64,000 nt of DNA from Nocardioides agariphilus. GTDB taxonomy: Bacteria; Actinomycetota; Actinomycetes; Propionibacteriales; Nocardioidaceae. The stretch covers positions 1-64,000 of the forward strand of contig NZ_JADKPO010000024.1 of assembly GCF_015352445.1 (NCBI RefSeq). Reading direction: 5' to 3'. Made by a program: the position numbers and the translations under genes. Under the pieces are notes generated by a model. That model worked only from the letters and a program-made list of their open reading frames with translations. It was not told where the DNA came from and made no database searches. Below are positions 7,683 through 16,360 of the stretch, piece after piece; the first letter of the stretch is position 1, and each line of letters begins with the position of its first letter.

Positions 7683-8600
7683 ATGAAGCGATACCAAATG
7701 GCCGTTGCTCTCGCGGCAACGGTGGCAGTCCTGACAACCGGGTGCGGCTCTGGGGCAAGCAGTGCTCAGGAAAAGGCCGACGGGACGACGGGCGGTGGCA
7801 CCAGTGCGGATGCCAGCGAATCGAAGGACTTCGGGACGATCGACGACGGCGTGCTCAGCGTCGTGACCAATCTGTCCCTCGAGCCCTACAGGTATCAAGA
7901 AGACGGCAAGATGGGCGGCTTCGAGATCGAGCTGACCGAGAAGATCGCGAAGAACCTCGGCTTCTCCTCCGTCACGTGGGCCAACATCAACTGGGACTCC
8001 CTGATCACCGATGTCGCCGCCCACAAGCACGACGTCGCGATCGCCGGCATCAACGGGTGGGCCGAGGAGGGGACCCCCATCTACGACGTGGTCATGGACC
8101 GCACGAAGATCGTGTCCTTCTCCACCCCCTACTTCCTTCCCTACTGGGCACTGGTCACGAGCAAGGACAACCGCCCGGACCTGACGAACGTCGACCAGCT
8201 GGGCGATGGCGACAGCGTGCAACTGCTGGACGGCACCTCGGAGTTCTTCTGGGCCCAGGAGAACCTGGCGCCCAAGGGCGTCGACGTGAGAGCGGGCAAG
8301 GACGTCTCGGCGGACTTCGTGGCGGTGGAGAGCGGTCTGGTCGATGCCACCATCGAGGAGGGCACGTCGTTGCACTCCGCCCTGGAGGCGCATCCTGGCC
8401 TGCAAGAGGGCGACCCGATCGACGGCCTGTCCGCCGGATTCGGCTGGGCGTTCGCCCACGAGACCAACGCGCTCCGGGAGGCGTTCAACGCCGAGCTGGC
8501 CAACCTTGTCGCAGACGGTGAGTACGCCGAGCTGTACAAGAAGTTCTTCCCCTGGCTCGAGCCGCCGGCGACCTTGCCCGACACCAGCTTCACCGGGTGA
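7683..8600 (+). CDS. ABC transporter substrate-binding lipoprotein, second copy
   Basis: Solute receptor of the polar amino acid family. ATG at 7683 is set by a perfect AGGAGG six bases upstream; an in-frame upstream ATG at 7659 lies inside the M20 gene and lacks a site. The signal segment ends in lipobox LTTGC with the lipidated cysteine at residue 21. The mature fold starts near 'LSVVTNLSLEPYRYQ'. It is related along its length to the receptor at 3353, but the binding lobes differ, so the two may take different ligands. Confidence 0.9.
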   Translation: MKRYQMAVALAATVAVLTTGCGSGASSAQEKADGTTGGGTSADASESKDFGTIDDGVLSVVTNLSLEPYRYQEDGKMGGFEIELTEKIAKNLGFSSVTWANINWDSLITDVAAHKHDVAIAGINGWAEEGTPIYDVVMDRTKIVSFSTPYFLPYWALVTSKDNRPDLTNVDQLGDGDSVQLLDGTSEFFWAQENLAPKGVDVRAGKDVSADFVAVESGLVDATIEEGTSLHSALEAHPGLQEGDPIDGLSAGFGWAFAHETNALREAFNAELANLVADGEYAELYKKFFPWLEPPATLPDTSFTG

Positions 8601-8615
8601 GGGGACACTGCCGCG

Positions 8616-9728
8616 ATGCAGGCTGCCCACGACGTCGGGCTAGGTGAGGACGTGACGGCCTCACCGCCCAGACGGGGACCGCGCAAGTCGACGATGCGGG
8701 GGGTCCTGGCCGACACCAGGGCCCTGTCCGCTGCCGTCTTGGTCGCTGGGTGCGGGGCGCTGGTGCTGGCGATCGCAGGGCCCCTCCTCATCCTGTTCAC
8801 CCGCGGCATCAGGGACTACGAAGTCGTGGCCTCGGCCCTCCAGTCGCCGTCCTTCAAGGCGGTCTGCCTGATCGCGGGCTGTGTGGGCACGGTGAGCATG
8901 TTCGTCGGCACCTTCTCCTACCGTCGGATGCCAACCCGGGTCTCGCGCGGTCAGGCCATCATCGGTGCCATCGCTGGCCTGGAGGCCGCTTGCCTGGCGT
9001 TCGTGGTAGCCCTCTTCGTGCGCGGTGACATGGCGACCTTCGCCCTCAACTTCTTGAACTTCGACGGCGTCCTCGACCAGACGGGCGCCTTTCTCGAAGG
9101 CATGAAGAACACTCTGGTCATCACCGTGGTGTCCACGGTGTGCGGCGTTGCGCTCGGCCTCGTCGTGGCGTTGTTGGCCGTGTCGAAGCGGGCGATCGTG
9201 CGGGCGCCGGCGAGGGTTTATGTCAATGTGGTCCGAGGCACGCCGCTGCTCGTCTTGCTGTCCCTTCTCTACTTCGGTCTCGCGCTCGGTCTGCGCATCA
9301 ACTGGACGCCGTTCGTGGCGGTGATCGTGGGTTTGACCATCAACGCGGGCGCCTACTGCGGTGAGATCTTTCGCGCGGGACTGCAATCCCTGGAGCGAGG
9401 ACAGATGGAGGCGGCGCGTGGGCTGGGGTTCTCCTATTCGAAGTCCATGCGCCTCATCTTGGTGCCGCAAGCCGTGCGCCGGGTCATCCCACCGCTGATG
9501 AATGAGTTCATCATCGTCACCAAGGACACCTCGTTGATCGTCTTCATCGGGGTTTCGCTCAACAAGCGCGACCTCTTCTCGGTCGCCTCACAGGGCTATT
9601 CGCACTACTTCAATGCCTCGTTCTATGTCGCTTCGGCGTTGGGATATCTCATCATCACACTTCCCCTGATCTGGATCGTCAACAAGGCGGAGAAGCGGCT
9701 GAGAAGTGGATTGGTAGCGCTCGGATGA
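8616..9728 (+). CDS. Polar amino acid ABC transporter permease, second copy
   Basis: HisM/GlnP-type permease, 370 aa, with the same three-helix N-terminal extension as the permease at 4278 and the same RGTPLLVLL and EAARGLGF segments. A GAGGGGA ribosome site overlaps the end of the binding-protein gene. The stop overlaps the ATG of the ATPase at 9725. The shared extension shows that the two transport modules descend from one ancestor by duplication or come from the same donor lineage. Confidence 0.88.
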   Translation: MQAAHDVGLGEDVTASPPRRGPRKSTMRGVLADTRALSAAVLVAGCGALVLAIAGPLLILFTRGIRDYEVVASALQSPSFKAVCLIAGCVGTVSMFVGTFSYRRMPTRVSRGQAIIGAIAGLEAACLAFVVALFVRGDMATFALNFLNFDGVLDQTGAFLEGMKNTLVITVVSTVCGVALGLVVALLAVSKRAIVRAPARVYVNVVRGTPLLVLLSLLYFGLALGLRINWTPFVAVIVGLTINAGAYCGEIFRAGLQSLERGQMEAARGLGFSYSKSMRLILVPQAVRRVIPPLMNEFIIVTKDTSLIVFIGVSLNKRDLFSVASQGYSHYFNASFYVASALGYLIITLPLIWIVNKAEKRLRSGLVALG

Positions 9729-10528
9729 GAGTACGTCGGGGGACCTCGGCCGACCCGAAGTCGGGCAGGTGGCCACGGGGTGAATGGAACTCCTCAGGAC
9801 TCATCCAGGCACAGGGGCTGCACAAGTGGTTCGGCGACAATGAGGTCCTGCACGGGATAGACCTCACCGTCGACACGGGCGAGGTGATTGCGATCATCGG
9901 CCCGTCGGGCTCCGGCAAGTCGACCCTGCTGAGATGCCTGAATCTCCTCGAGCTTCCTGACTACGGGCAGGTCATCTTCAAGGGTCAAGACATCACCGAC
10001 GTCAGAGTCGATCTCAATGCAGTGCGCTCGCGAATCGGCATCGTCTTCCAGTCCTACAACCTGTTTCCTCATCTGTCGGTACTCGAGAACGTCGCCATCG
10101 CCCTGCGCGAGATACGCAAGCTCAGCCGGCGGGAGGCGGACGTGGCGGCCAGGGCAGAGCTCCACCGGGTGGGGCTCCAGGACAAGATCGATGCCATGCC
10201 CGGGCACCTGTCTGGTGGACAGCAGCAACGGGTGGCGATCGCTCGTGCCCTGGGGATGAAACCCGATGTCATGCTCTTCGACGAGATCACCTCCGCCCTC
10301 GACCCCGAGCTGGTGGGCGAGGTGCTCGAGGTCTTGAGAATGCTGGCCTCTGATCACATGACGATGGTCCTGGTCACCCATGAGATGTCGTTCGCCAGGG
10401 AGGTCGGCACGCGGTTGGTCTTCATGGACGATGGTCGGATCGTGGAGGAGGGCGACCCCCGTCAGCTCTTCAGCGCCCCGAAGACGGAGCGCCTCAAGCG
10501 TTTCCTGGTTGATCTCGGCGACCGATAG
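9725..10528 (+). CDS. Polar amino acid ABC transporter ATP-binding protein, second copy
   Basis: ATPase subunit with Walker [10 protein letters not shown], signature LSGGQQQR, Walker B VMLFDE and an H-loop (LVTHEM); 267 aa. It starts at an ATG overlapping the permease stop. It is closely similar to the ATPase at 1169. The gene order differs between modules: here the ATPase is last, in the first module it precedes the hydrolase. Confidence 0.92.
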   Translation: MRVRRGTSADPKSGRWPRGEWNSSGLIQAQGLHKWFGDNEVLHGIDLTVDTGEVIAIIGPSGSGKSTLLRCLNLLELPDYGQVIFKGQDITDVRVDLNAVRSRIGIVFQSYNLFPHLSVLENVAIALREIRKLSRREADVAARAELHRVGLQDKIDAMPGHLSGGQQQRVAIARALGMKPDVMLFDEITSALDPELVGEVLEVLRMLASDHMTMVLVTHEMSFAREVGTRLVFMDDGRIVEEGDPRQLFSAPKTERLKRFLVDLGDR

Positions 10529-10615
10529 GTCCCACGGACGACGTCTCGGCCCGACCTTGCTCGGAGGACCGGCCGGCGGATTGCGGGCACGCCCGCGCGA
10601 AGGACGGATGCCCTC

Positions 10616-11623
10616 ATGGTCCGCGCCCACCTGGGTCGCCCCACCGGTCGGCGTGTCGGCGTCGGCCTCTGCCTGTCAGCGTGTGCGCTCGGAGGGCTGA
10701 ACCCGCTGTTCATCGACCTCTTGGCGGATGCCGACGTCTCCGTCGAGACGATGCTGGGCTTGCGGTGGCTGTTGGCTTCCGTGGTCGTTGCCTGCTGGGT
10801 CATCATGCGGCCGGGAAGCCGAGCCGTAGCCTCTCCGCACCGCACGAGGCCCGGCGTCGGGACCGTTGGACGCTTGTCCGTCGCGACTGCCTGCTACGTC
10901 GCCCAAGCGACGTTCTTCTTCTACACGGTGAGACAGGCGGGTGGGGCCGTGGCGACGATGCTGCTCTACGTCTACCCCGTGGTCGTGGTCCTCGGTCACG
11001 CCGTCTTCGCCCGCGCCCGCACCTCGGCCTCCGAGATGATCGCGGTGGGCATCGCCCTGGTCGGCGTGGGGGCGCTCCTCACGCCCTCCTCCGAGCACCG
11101 GGTCGTGATCGGCGGAATAGTCCTGGGTCTGGCCACCGCCGCGGCCAACGCGGGCTACGTCATGGCCTCGGAGAGCGTCCTGGCGAACGTCGATCCGGCG
11201 CTGCTCACGACCTGCCTGTTCGGGGGCAGCGGTCTCGCCATGGCCTCCTACGGAGTCGCGACCGGAGGCTGGGATCTCGATCTCGGAAGAACCGAGTGGG
11301 TCTACGTCCTCGGGTTCTCCCTCGCGTCGACCGCGCTGCCCACCGTCGCCTTCATGAGCGGCATCTCGCTCATCGGCGCGAAGGCCGCCTCCACGATCTC
11401 GTGTGTCGAGCCCGCCGTCACCACGCTCTTGCTCATCGTGCTCCGCAGCGAGGGGCTGGCCCTGACCCAATGGCTCGGACTTGCGGCGATCAGTGCGGCG
11501 GCCGTGCTGGCGGCCCGACGCCCCGGGAGCTCGAGGAGCGCCGCGGTTGCCGGACTCCCCTCCGTGGGCCGGCCACCCGCACCGGCGAGGCCCGGGGCGC
11601 GCCGCCATGAGCGGCGGGAGTGA
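10616..11623 (+). CDS. EamA/DMT-family transporter
   Basis: Polytopic membrane protein of 335 aa with about ten hydrophobic segments arranged as two EamA repeats, typical of drug/metabolite exporters. It begins 87 bases after the ATPase, so it may be part of the same transcript. It may export a product or excess amino acid. The C-terminal 30 residues are Pro/Arg/Ala-rich and cytoplasmic. The substrate is unknown. Confidence 0.8.
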   Translation: MVRAHLGRPTGRRVGVGLCLSACALGGLNPLFIDLLADADVSVETMLGLRWLLASVVVACWVIMRPGSRAVASPHRTRPGVGTVGRLSVATACYVAQATFFFYTVRQAGGAVATMLLYVYPVVVVLGHAVFARARTSASEMIAVGIALVGVGALLTPSSEHRVVIGGIVLGLATAAANAGYVMASESVLANVDPALLTTCLFGGSGLAMASYGVATGGWDLDLGRTEWVYVLGFSLASTALPTVAFMSGISLIGAKAASTISCVEPAVTTLLLIVLRSEGLALTQWLGLAAISAAAVLAARRPGSSRSAAVAGLPSVGRPPAPARPGARRHERRE

Positions 11624-11638
11624 CGGTGAGCCATACGT

Positions 11639-11689
11639 TTGACGACGATCAGGGCGGGGGATAGGGTAGGGGTCATGCGGTCAGACCGC
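11639..11689 (+). promoter_or_regulatory. Promoter with GntR operator at the GntR gene itself
   Basis: TTGACG (11639-11644), a 17-base spacer and TAGGGT (11662-11667) form a promoter. The palindrome GCGGTCAGACCGC occupies 11677-11689, ten bases past the -10. The expected start of transcription falls at about 11674-11675, right at the ATG, so the mRNA may be leaderless and the gene autoregulated. Confidence 0.65.
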
Positions 11690-12427
11690 TTGACCTACAG
11701 ACCAGTGAGCGCCACCCGACGATACCTGCAGGTGGCGTTGCAGATCCTCGAGGGGATCGGCTCCGGGGCGACCCCCCTGGGGAGCAAGCTGCCCGCGGAC
11801 CGAGAGCTCGCCGGGATGATGGGCGTCAGCCGACTGACCGTGCGTGAAGCCGTGCTCGCCCTCGAGGTGGTCGGCGTTCTCCAGGTCCGCACGGGAGACG
11901 GGACCTACGTCACGCACGACGGTGCGCACAGCTCCCAGCTCGGGGGGCTGTTGTCGCACAAGGAGTTCCCCGTGCCGACGGCCGAGGTTCTCGAGGCTCG
12001 CAGCGTGGTCGAGCCGGCCGCCGTGGCCCTCGTCGCGCAGCGCGCCACCCCTGAGCAGCTCGACGAGCTCGAGGACCTCCTCGAGCATGCGGAGGATCTG
12101 ACCCATCGGGTCGAGGACCTCGGCGAGTTCGTGAGCGTCGGGCTCCAGTTCCACGCCAGCTTGGTGCGGCTGTGTGGGAACGCGCATCTGGCCGCGTTCC
12201 TGAACGCTCTCGTCGACCTCGAGGAGCATCCGCTGTGGACGCTCCTCAACGCCCACGCGATGCAGAACCTCGACGCGCGCCGCTCCCAGGTCGCCGAGCA
12301 CCGCCAGATCCTGACCGAGATCCGGGCTGGCAACGCCTCGCGCGCCTCGGCGCTCATGGCCGAGCACCTGGGCCATCTCGCCGTCGCCGTCGAAGCCCTC
12401 AGCGACCTGACGAACAACTCGAACTGA
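11675..12427 (+). CDS. FadR-family GntR transcriptional regulator
   Basis: Winged-helix domain in the first 80 residues (pattern GSKLPADRELAGMMGVSRLT) followed by an all-helical FCD effector domain. FCD proteins bind small carboxylates, often through a metal. ATG at 11675 would be translated from a leaderless transcript; GTG at 11705 is an alternative start closer to the usual FadR N-terminus. The operator palindrome lies at its own 5' end and at the promoter of 6430. It also stands just upstream of the E1-alpha operon, with only 28 bases between. It is the likely repressor of both the second transport operon and itself. Confidence 0.88.
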   Translation: MRSDRLTYRPVSATRRYLQVALQILEGIGSGATPLGSKLPADRELAGMMGVSRLTVREAVLALEVVGVLQVRTGDGTYVTHDGAHSSQLGGLLSHKEFPVPTAEVLEARSVVEPAAVALVAQRATPEQLDELEDLLEHAEDLTHRVEDLGEFVSVGLQFHASLVRLCGNAHLAAFLNALVDLEEHPLWTLLNAHAMQNLDARRSQVAEHRQILTEIRAGNASRASALMAEHLGHLAVAVEALSDLTNNSN

Positions 12428-12455
12428 GACAGCGAACGAACATGGGGGAGCCTTG

Positions 12456-13466
12456 GTGAACACCACGAGCATCACCGACGAGCAGATGGTCGGGCTCTTC
12501 GAGACGATGACGCTCATCCGCGTCTTCGAGGAGCGGGTGCACTCCCTGTTCCAGGACGGCGAGCTGCCAGGACTTCTGCACCTGTGCTCCGGGCAAGAGG
12601 CGGTGGCCGCTGGTGTCATGGCCCACCTGGGCGCGGCCGACATGATCACCTCCACCCACCGCAACCACGGCCACGCTCTGGCCAAGGGGGTCTCGCCGGC
12701 CTCGATGATGATCGAGCTGTACGGACGCTCGGGTGGCACCAACGACGGCAAGGGCGGCTCGATGCACATCGCGGATGCGTCCGTCGGCCACCTGGCCAGC
12801 GGCGGCATCGTGGGTGCTGGCGTCCCGCTGGCCATGGGGCCAGCCCAGGCGGCGAAGCTCGACGGTCGACCGGACGTGGCAGTCACGTTCTTCGGCGACG
12901 GTGGGGCGCAGCAGGGGACCGTGTTGGAGTCGATGAACCTGGCCGCTGTCTGGGCCCTGCCCGCGATCTTCATCTGCGAGAACAACCTCTTCGGGCAAGC
13001 GACTCCGGTGGCCTACGCCTCGGCGGTCGCCCCCCACCAGCGAGCCGAGGGGTTCGGCCTACCGTCGGAGCTCGTGGATGGCCAGGACGCGGTGGCCGTT
13101 TTCGAAGCGGCGGGACGCGCGGTGTCGCGAGCGCGCGCCGGCAACGGCCCGACCTTCGTCGAGTGCCAGACCTACAGCTACCACGGGTCCTGGGAAGGCG
13201 AGTCCAAACGCAGCTACCGGCTGCCAGAGGTCGAGACCGACTTCCGGACCCGCGACCCGTTGCGGATCCTGGACGAACGACTGGCCGACAGCCTCCAGGG
13301 ATGGGCGGACATTCGGGACCAGATCGAAGAGGACATGCACGACGTGGTGGACCAGGCGGTAGAAGCCGGGCGCAACGCTCCCCGGCCCGACCCTGCGGCT
13401 GGTCTCGTCGGCGTGTACGCCGACGAGCTGGTCGACGTGGACCGTGACGGGCTGAGCACGTACTGA
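12456..13466 (+). CDS. Thiamine diphosphate-dependent E1-alpha subunit (acetoin/pyruvate dehydrogenase type)
   Basis: Alpha chain of a heterotetrameric 2-oxoacid or acetoin dehydrogenase E1. The ThDP motif begins at FFGDGG and ends at the ENN some 27 residues on; the family segments THRNHGH and GRSGGTNDGKGGSMH are intact. GTG at 12456 lies six bases after GGGGGAG; TTG at 12453 is too close. The beta chain follows at 13529. No lipoyl E2 or E3 gene exists in the window, so the enzyme either uses a shared E2/E3 or works without them. A second E1 pair is at 25732-27809. Confidence 0.9.
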   Translation: MNTTSITDEQMVGLFETMTLIRVFEERVHSLFQDGELPGLLHLCSGQEAVAAGVMAHLGAADMITSTHRNHGHALAKGVSPASMMIELYGRSGGTNDGKGGSMHIADASVGHLASGGIVGAGVPLAMGPAQAAKLDGRPDVAVTFFGDGGAQQGTVLESMNLAAVWALPAIFICENNLFGQATPVAYASAVAPHQRAEGFGLPSELVDGQDAVAVFEAAGRAVSRARAGNGPTFVECQTYSYHGSWEGESKRSYRLPEVETDFRTRDPLRILDERLADSLQGWADIRDQIEEDMHDVVDQAVEAGRNAPRPDPAAGLVGVYADELVDVDRDGLSTY

Positions 13467-13528
13467 CACGCCCACAGGTCCCCTCCGGCCCTGGGCAGGG
13501 ACGCGGAGCAACGAGAGCAGAGGTACTA

Positions 13529-14542
13529 ATGCGCAAGATCAGCTTTTCCGACGCCATCAACGAGGCGCTGCGTGAGGAGATGCGGCGCGATCCGCGCGTG
13601 ATCGTGACCGGTGAGGACGTAGCCGGAGGCGCGACGATCCGCGGCTTCGAGCGCAGGGATGCCTGGGGCGGAGTCTTCGGGGTGACTCGCGAGCTCGTGT
13701 CCGAGTTCGGTCGCGACCGGGTGATCGACACGCCCATCTCGGAGTCCGCCTACCTCGGTGCAGCCATCGGGGCTGCCACTCAGGGCTACCGCACGGTCAC
13801 CGAGATCCAGTTCCTCGACTTCATCGGTGTGTGTCTCGACCAGGTGGTGAACCAGGCGGCGAAGCTGCACTACGCCCGTGGAAGCAAGGGCTCGGGCATC
13901 CCTCTCGTCATTCGCGCGATGGTGGGGGCCGGCGTACGCGCCGGTGGCACCCAGTCCCAGAGCTTCTACTCTGCGATGGCGCACTTCCCCGGGATCAAGG
14001 TGGTGGCTCCGGCCAACCCGGCCGACGCCAAGGGCCTGATGCTCGCCTCGATCAGGGACCAGGATCCGGTGTTCTTCATGGAGCACAAGGGCCTCTACGA
14101 AACCAGCGGTGAGGTTCCCGAGGGCGAGCACCTGGTGCCTCTGGGCCGTGCCAGTGTCGTCCGTGAGGGCGAGGACGTCACGGTCGTCGCGATTGCCCGG
14201 ATGGTCCAGGTGGCCGAGCGTGCTGCGGATCTGTTGAAGGCGGAGGGCATCGGGGTCGAGATCGTGGATCCCCGGACGATCGCGCCCCTTGACTACGCCA
14301 CCATCAGCGCGTCTGTCGCGAAGACGGGACGACTGGTGGTGGTCGACGAGGACACGCCGCGCTGCTCGGTGGCCTCCGACATCGTCGGGCTGGTGGCCAG
14401 CCGGGACTTCGACGCACTCCGAAGCGCGCCGTCGATGGTGACGGCTCCCCACACCCCGGTCCCTGCCGCGCCCGAGCTCGAGGACGCCTACACCCCCGAT
14501 GCGGACCAGGTCATGGCCGCCATCCGCAAGGTCGTGGCGTGA
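13529..14542 (+). CDS. E1-beta subunit (acetoin/pyruvate dehydrogenase type)
   Basis: Beta chain of the E1 enzyme, 337 aa: pyrimidine-binding domain first (VTGEDVAGG, DTPISESAYLGAAIGAA), then the transketolase C-terminal domain (DLLKAEGIGVEIVDPRTI). AGAGG lies six bases before the ATG. It pairs with the alpha chain at 12456. Its stop overlaps the GTG of the following SDR gene (GTGA), which shows coupled translation and links the E1 step with an alcohol/ketone oxidoreductase. Confidence 0.9.
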   Translation: MRKISFSDAINEALREEMRRDPRVIVTGEDVAGGATIRGFERRDAWGGVFGVTRELVSEFGRDRVIDTPISESAYLGAAIGAATQGYRTVTEIQFLDFIGVCLDQVVNQAAKLHYARGSKGSGIPLVIRAMVGAGVRAGGTQSQSFYSAMAHFPGIKVVAPANPADAKGLMLASIRDQDPVFFMEHKGLYETSGEVPEGEHLVPLGRASVVREGEDVTVVAIARMVQVAERAADLLKAEGIGVEIVDPRTIAPLDYATISASVAKTGRLVVVDEDTPRCSVASDIVGLVASRDFDALRSAPSMVTAPHTPVPAAPELEDAYTPDADQVMAAIRKVVA

Positions 14543-15435
14543 CCGCGAGCGAGGCGGCCTCCTCCGCCGTTGCCGACCGTGGTCGTCACCACGGGAAGGT
14601 CGCCCTGATCAGCGGGGGGGCACGCGGCCAAGGGCGGGAGATCGCCCGGCTCCTTGCCTCCCAGGGCGCGGACATCGCACTCTTCGACCTTTGCGCCCAG
14701 CCGTCGACCTCGCAGTACGCCGGCGCCACCGAAGCCGACCTGGCCGAGACGGTCGCGATCGTCGAGGACCTGGGTCGACGCTGCCTCTCTCGCGTCCTGG
14801 ACGTACGCGACCACGAGGCCGTGGCCGACTTCGTGGGCGAGGCTGCCTCTCGACTGGGCGCCGTCGACATCGTCTGCGCCAATGCGGGACTGGTCACGTG
14901 GGTGCCGTTCCTCGAGCTCACTCCCGAGCAGTGGGGCGAGGTGAACGACATCAACCTCACGGGGGTCTTCAACACGGTCCAGCCGGCACTGCGGCACATG
15001 GTGGAGCGGCTGTCGGGGAGCGTCGTGATCACCTCGTCGGTCAACGGCGTGGAGCCCGGACAGAGCATCGCCCACTACACCGCGTCAAAACACGCGGTAC
15101 TGGGACTGATGAAGAACCTCGCGCTGGAGTTCGGCCCCTACGGCATCAGGGTCAACGCGGTGATGCCGAGCGCGGTCAACACCGTGATGGGCAACAACAG
15201 CACCAACCTGAAGTGGATCTTCGGACGTGACGACGCGACCGAGGCCGACTACCTGGCCGCCACGCGGCAATGGCATGTGCTGCGCAACCAACCCGCGCTC
15301 AGGCCCGAGGACGTGGCCGAGACGATCTCGTGGCTGTGCAGCGATGAGGCGCGCCACCTCACCGGCGTCCAACTCCCGGTCGATGCCGGGCACCTGGTGT
15401 TGCCGGGGTTCAACCACGAGCCCATCACCGAATAG
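14539..15435 (+). CDS. SDR oxidoreductase, mycofactocin-coupled type
   Basis: Short-chain dehydrogenase with Rossmann motif GGARGQGR (about 26-33), NAG at the core strand, catalytic Ser and YTASK. The long insertion after the second strand (FDLCAQPSTSQYAGATEADLAETV) is the mark of the mycofactocin-associated SDR subfamily, whose nicotinamide cofactor stays bound and is recycled by mycofactocin. It is 298 aa. It overlaps E1-beta by four bases. The substrate is probably an alcohol in the same pathway. Mycofactocin biosynthesis genes are not in the window. Confidence 0.88.
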   Translation: MTASEAASSAVADRGRHHGKVALISGGARGQGREIARLLASQGADIALFDLCAQPSTSQYAGATEADLAETVAIVEDLGRRCLSRVLDVRDHEAVADFVGEAASRLGAVDIVCANAGLVTWVPFLELTPEQWGEVNDINLTGVFNTVQPALRHMVERLSGSVVITSSVNGVEPGQSIAHYTASKHAVLGLMKNLALEFGPYGIRVNAVMPSAVNTVMGNNSTNLKWIFGRDDATEADYLAATRQWHVLRNQPALRPEDVAETISWLCSDEARHLTGVQLPVDAGHLVLPGFNHEPITE

Positions 15436-15467
15436 CCAGACCGACAGCGAAGAAAGCGGAGTGACCC

Positions 15468-16358
15468 ATGTCCGACCTGACCGGCAAAGTCGCCCTGATC
15501 AGCGGCGCGGCCCGTGGACAGGGACGATCGCATGCCCTGGCCCTGGCTCGTGAGGGGGCGCACATCGTCGGGTTCGACCTGTGCGAGCAGATCCCGACCA
15601 CGCGCATCCCGATGTCGTCCCCGGCCGACCTGGAGGAGACAGAACGACTGGTCAAGGATGCGGGTGGCGAGGTACTCACGGTCGTGGCGGACGCGCGGGT
15701 GTCCGCTGACACCCAGCGAGTGGTCGACGCCGCGATGGAGCGCTTCGGACGGATCGACATCGTGGTCGCCAACGCGGGCATCGACTCCATCGACCCCACG
15801 ATCGACATGCCAGACGACGCTTGGGACGACGTCATCGCCGTCAACCTGACAGGCGTGTTCCGCACCATCCGCCCCGCCCTGCGGCCGATGATCGAGGCTG
15901 GCAACGGCGGGTCCATCGTCATCACGTCCTCCTGTGCCGGCCTGACGCCCTACCCCAACCACATCCACTACGGCGCCGCGAAGTACGGCGTCATCGGCGT
16001 GATGCAGTGCCTGGCGCTGGAGCTCGCCGCCCACCGGATCAGGGTCAACGCACTGGCGCCCTCGGCAGTGCGGACCGATCTCGCGCTCAATCCGGTCCTC
16101 TTCGAGCTCTTCACCGGTCGTAGCGACGCAACCGCAGAGGATGCCGCGCCGATCTTCCAGAACCTGAACCTGATCGAGCGTCCGTGGATCGAGCCCGAGG
16201 AGGTCAGCAACGCAGTGGTCTGGCTGTCGGGTGACATGGCCAAGGCCATCACGGGAATCGTGCTCCCGATCGACCTCGGGTTCATGATCAAGGGTCCCTT
16301 CAACGCGAAGGACGCAGCCATCCGCATCGACGGCTCCAACGCTGCCGGCCTGATCTAG
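15468..16358 (+). CDS. SDR oxidoreductase, mycofactocin-coupled type, second in operon
   Basis: 296-aa SDR with GAARGQGRSHA, NAG and YGAAK catalytic motifs and the subfamily insertion FDLCEQIPTTRIPMSS. GGAG lies seven bases before the ATG. The C-terminus has the subfamily's LPIDLGFMIKG ending. Together with the SDR at 14539 it forms a tandem pair; the same tandem pair follows the other E1 genes on the minus strand at 23976-25672. Confidence 0.9.
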   Translation: MSDLTGKVALISGAARGQGRSHALALAREGAHIVGFDLCEQIPTTRIPMSSPADLEETERLVKDAGGEVLTVVADARVSADTQRVVDAAMERFGRIDIVVANAGIDSIDPTIDMPDDAWDDVIAVNLTGVFRTIRPALRPMIEAGNGGSIVITSSCAGLTPYPNHIHYGAAKYGVIGVMQCLALELAAHRIRVNALAPSAVRTDLALNPVLFELFTGRSDATAEDAAPIFQNLNLIERPWIEPEEVSNAVVWLSGDMAKAITGIVLPIDLGFMIKGPFNAKDAAIRIDGSNAAGLI

Positions 16359-16360
16359 GC

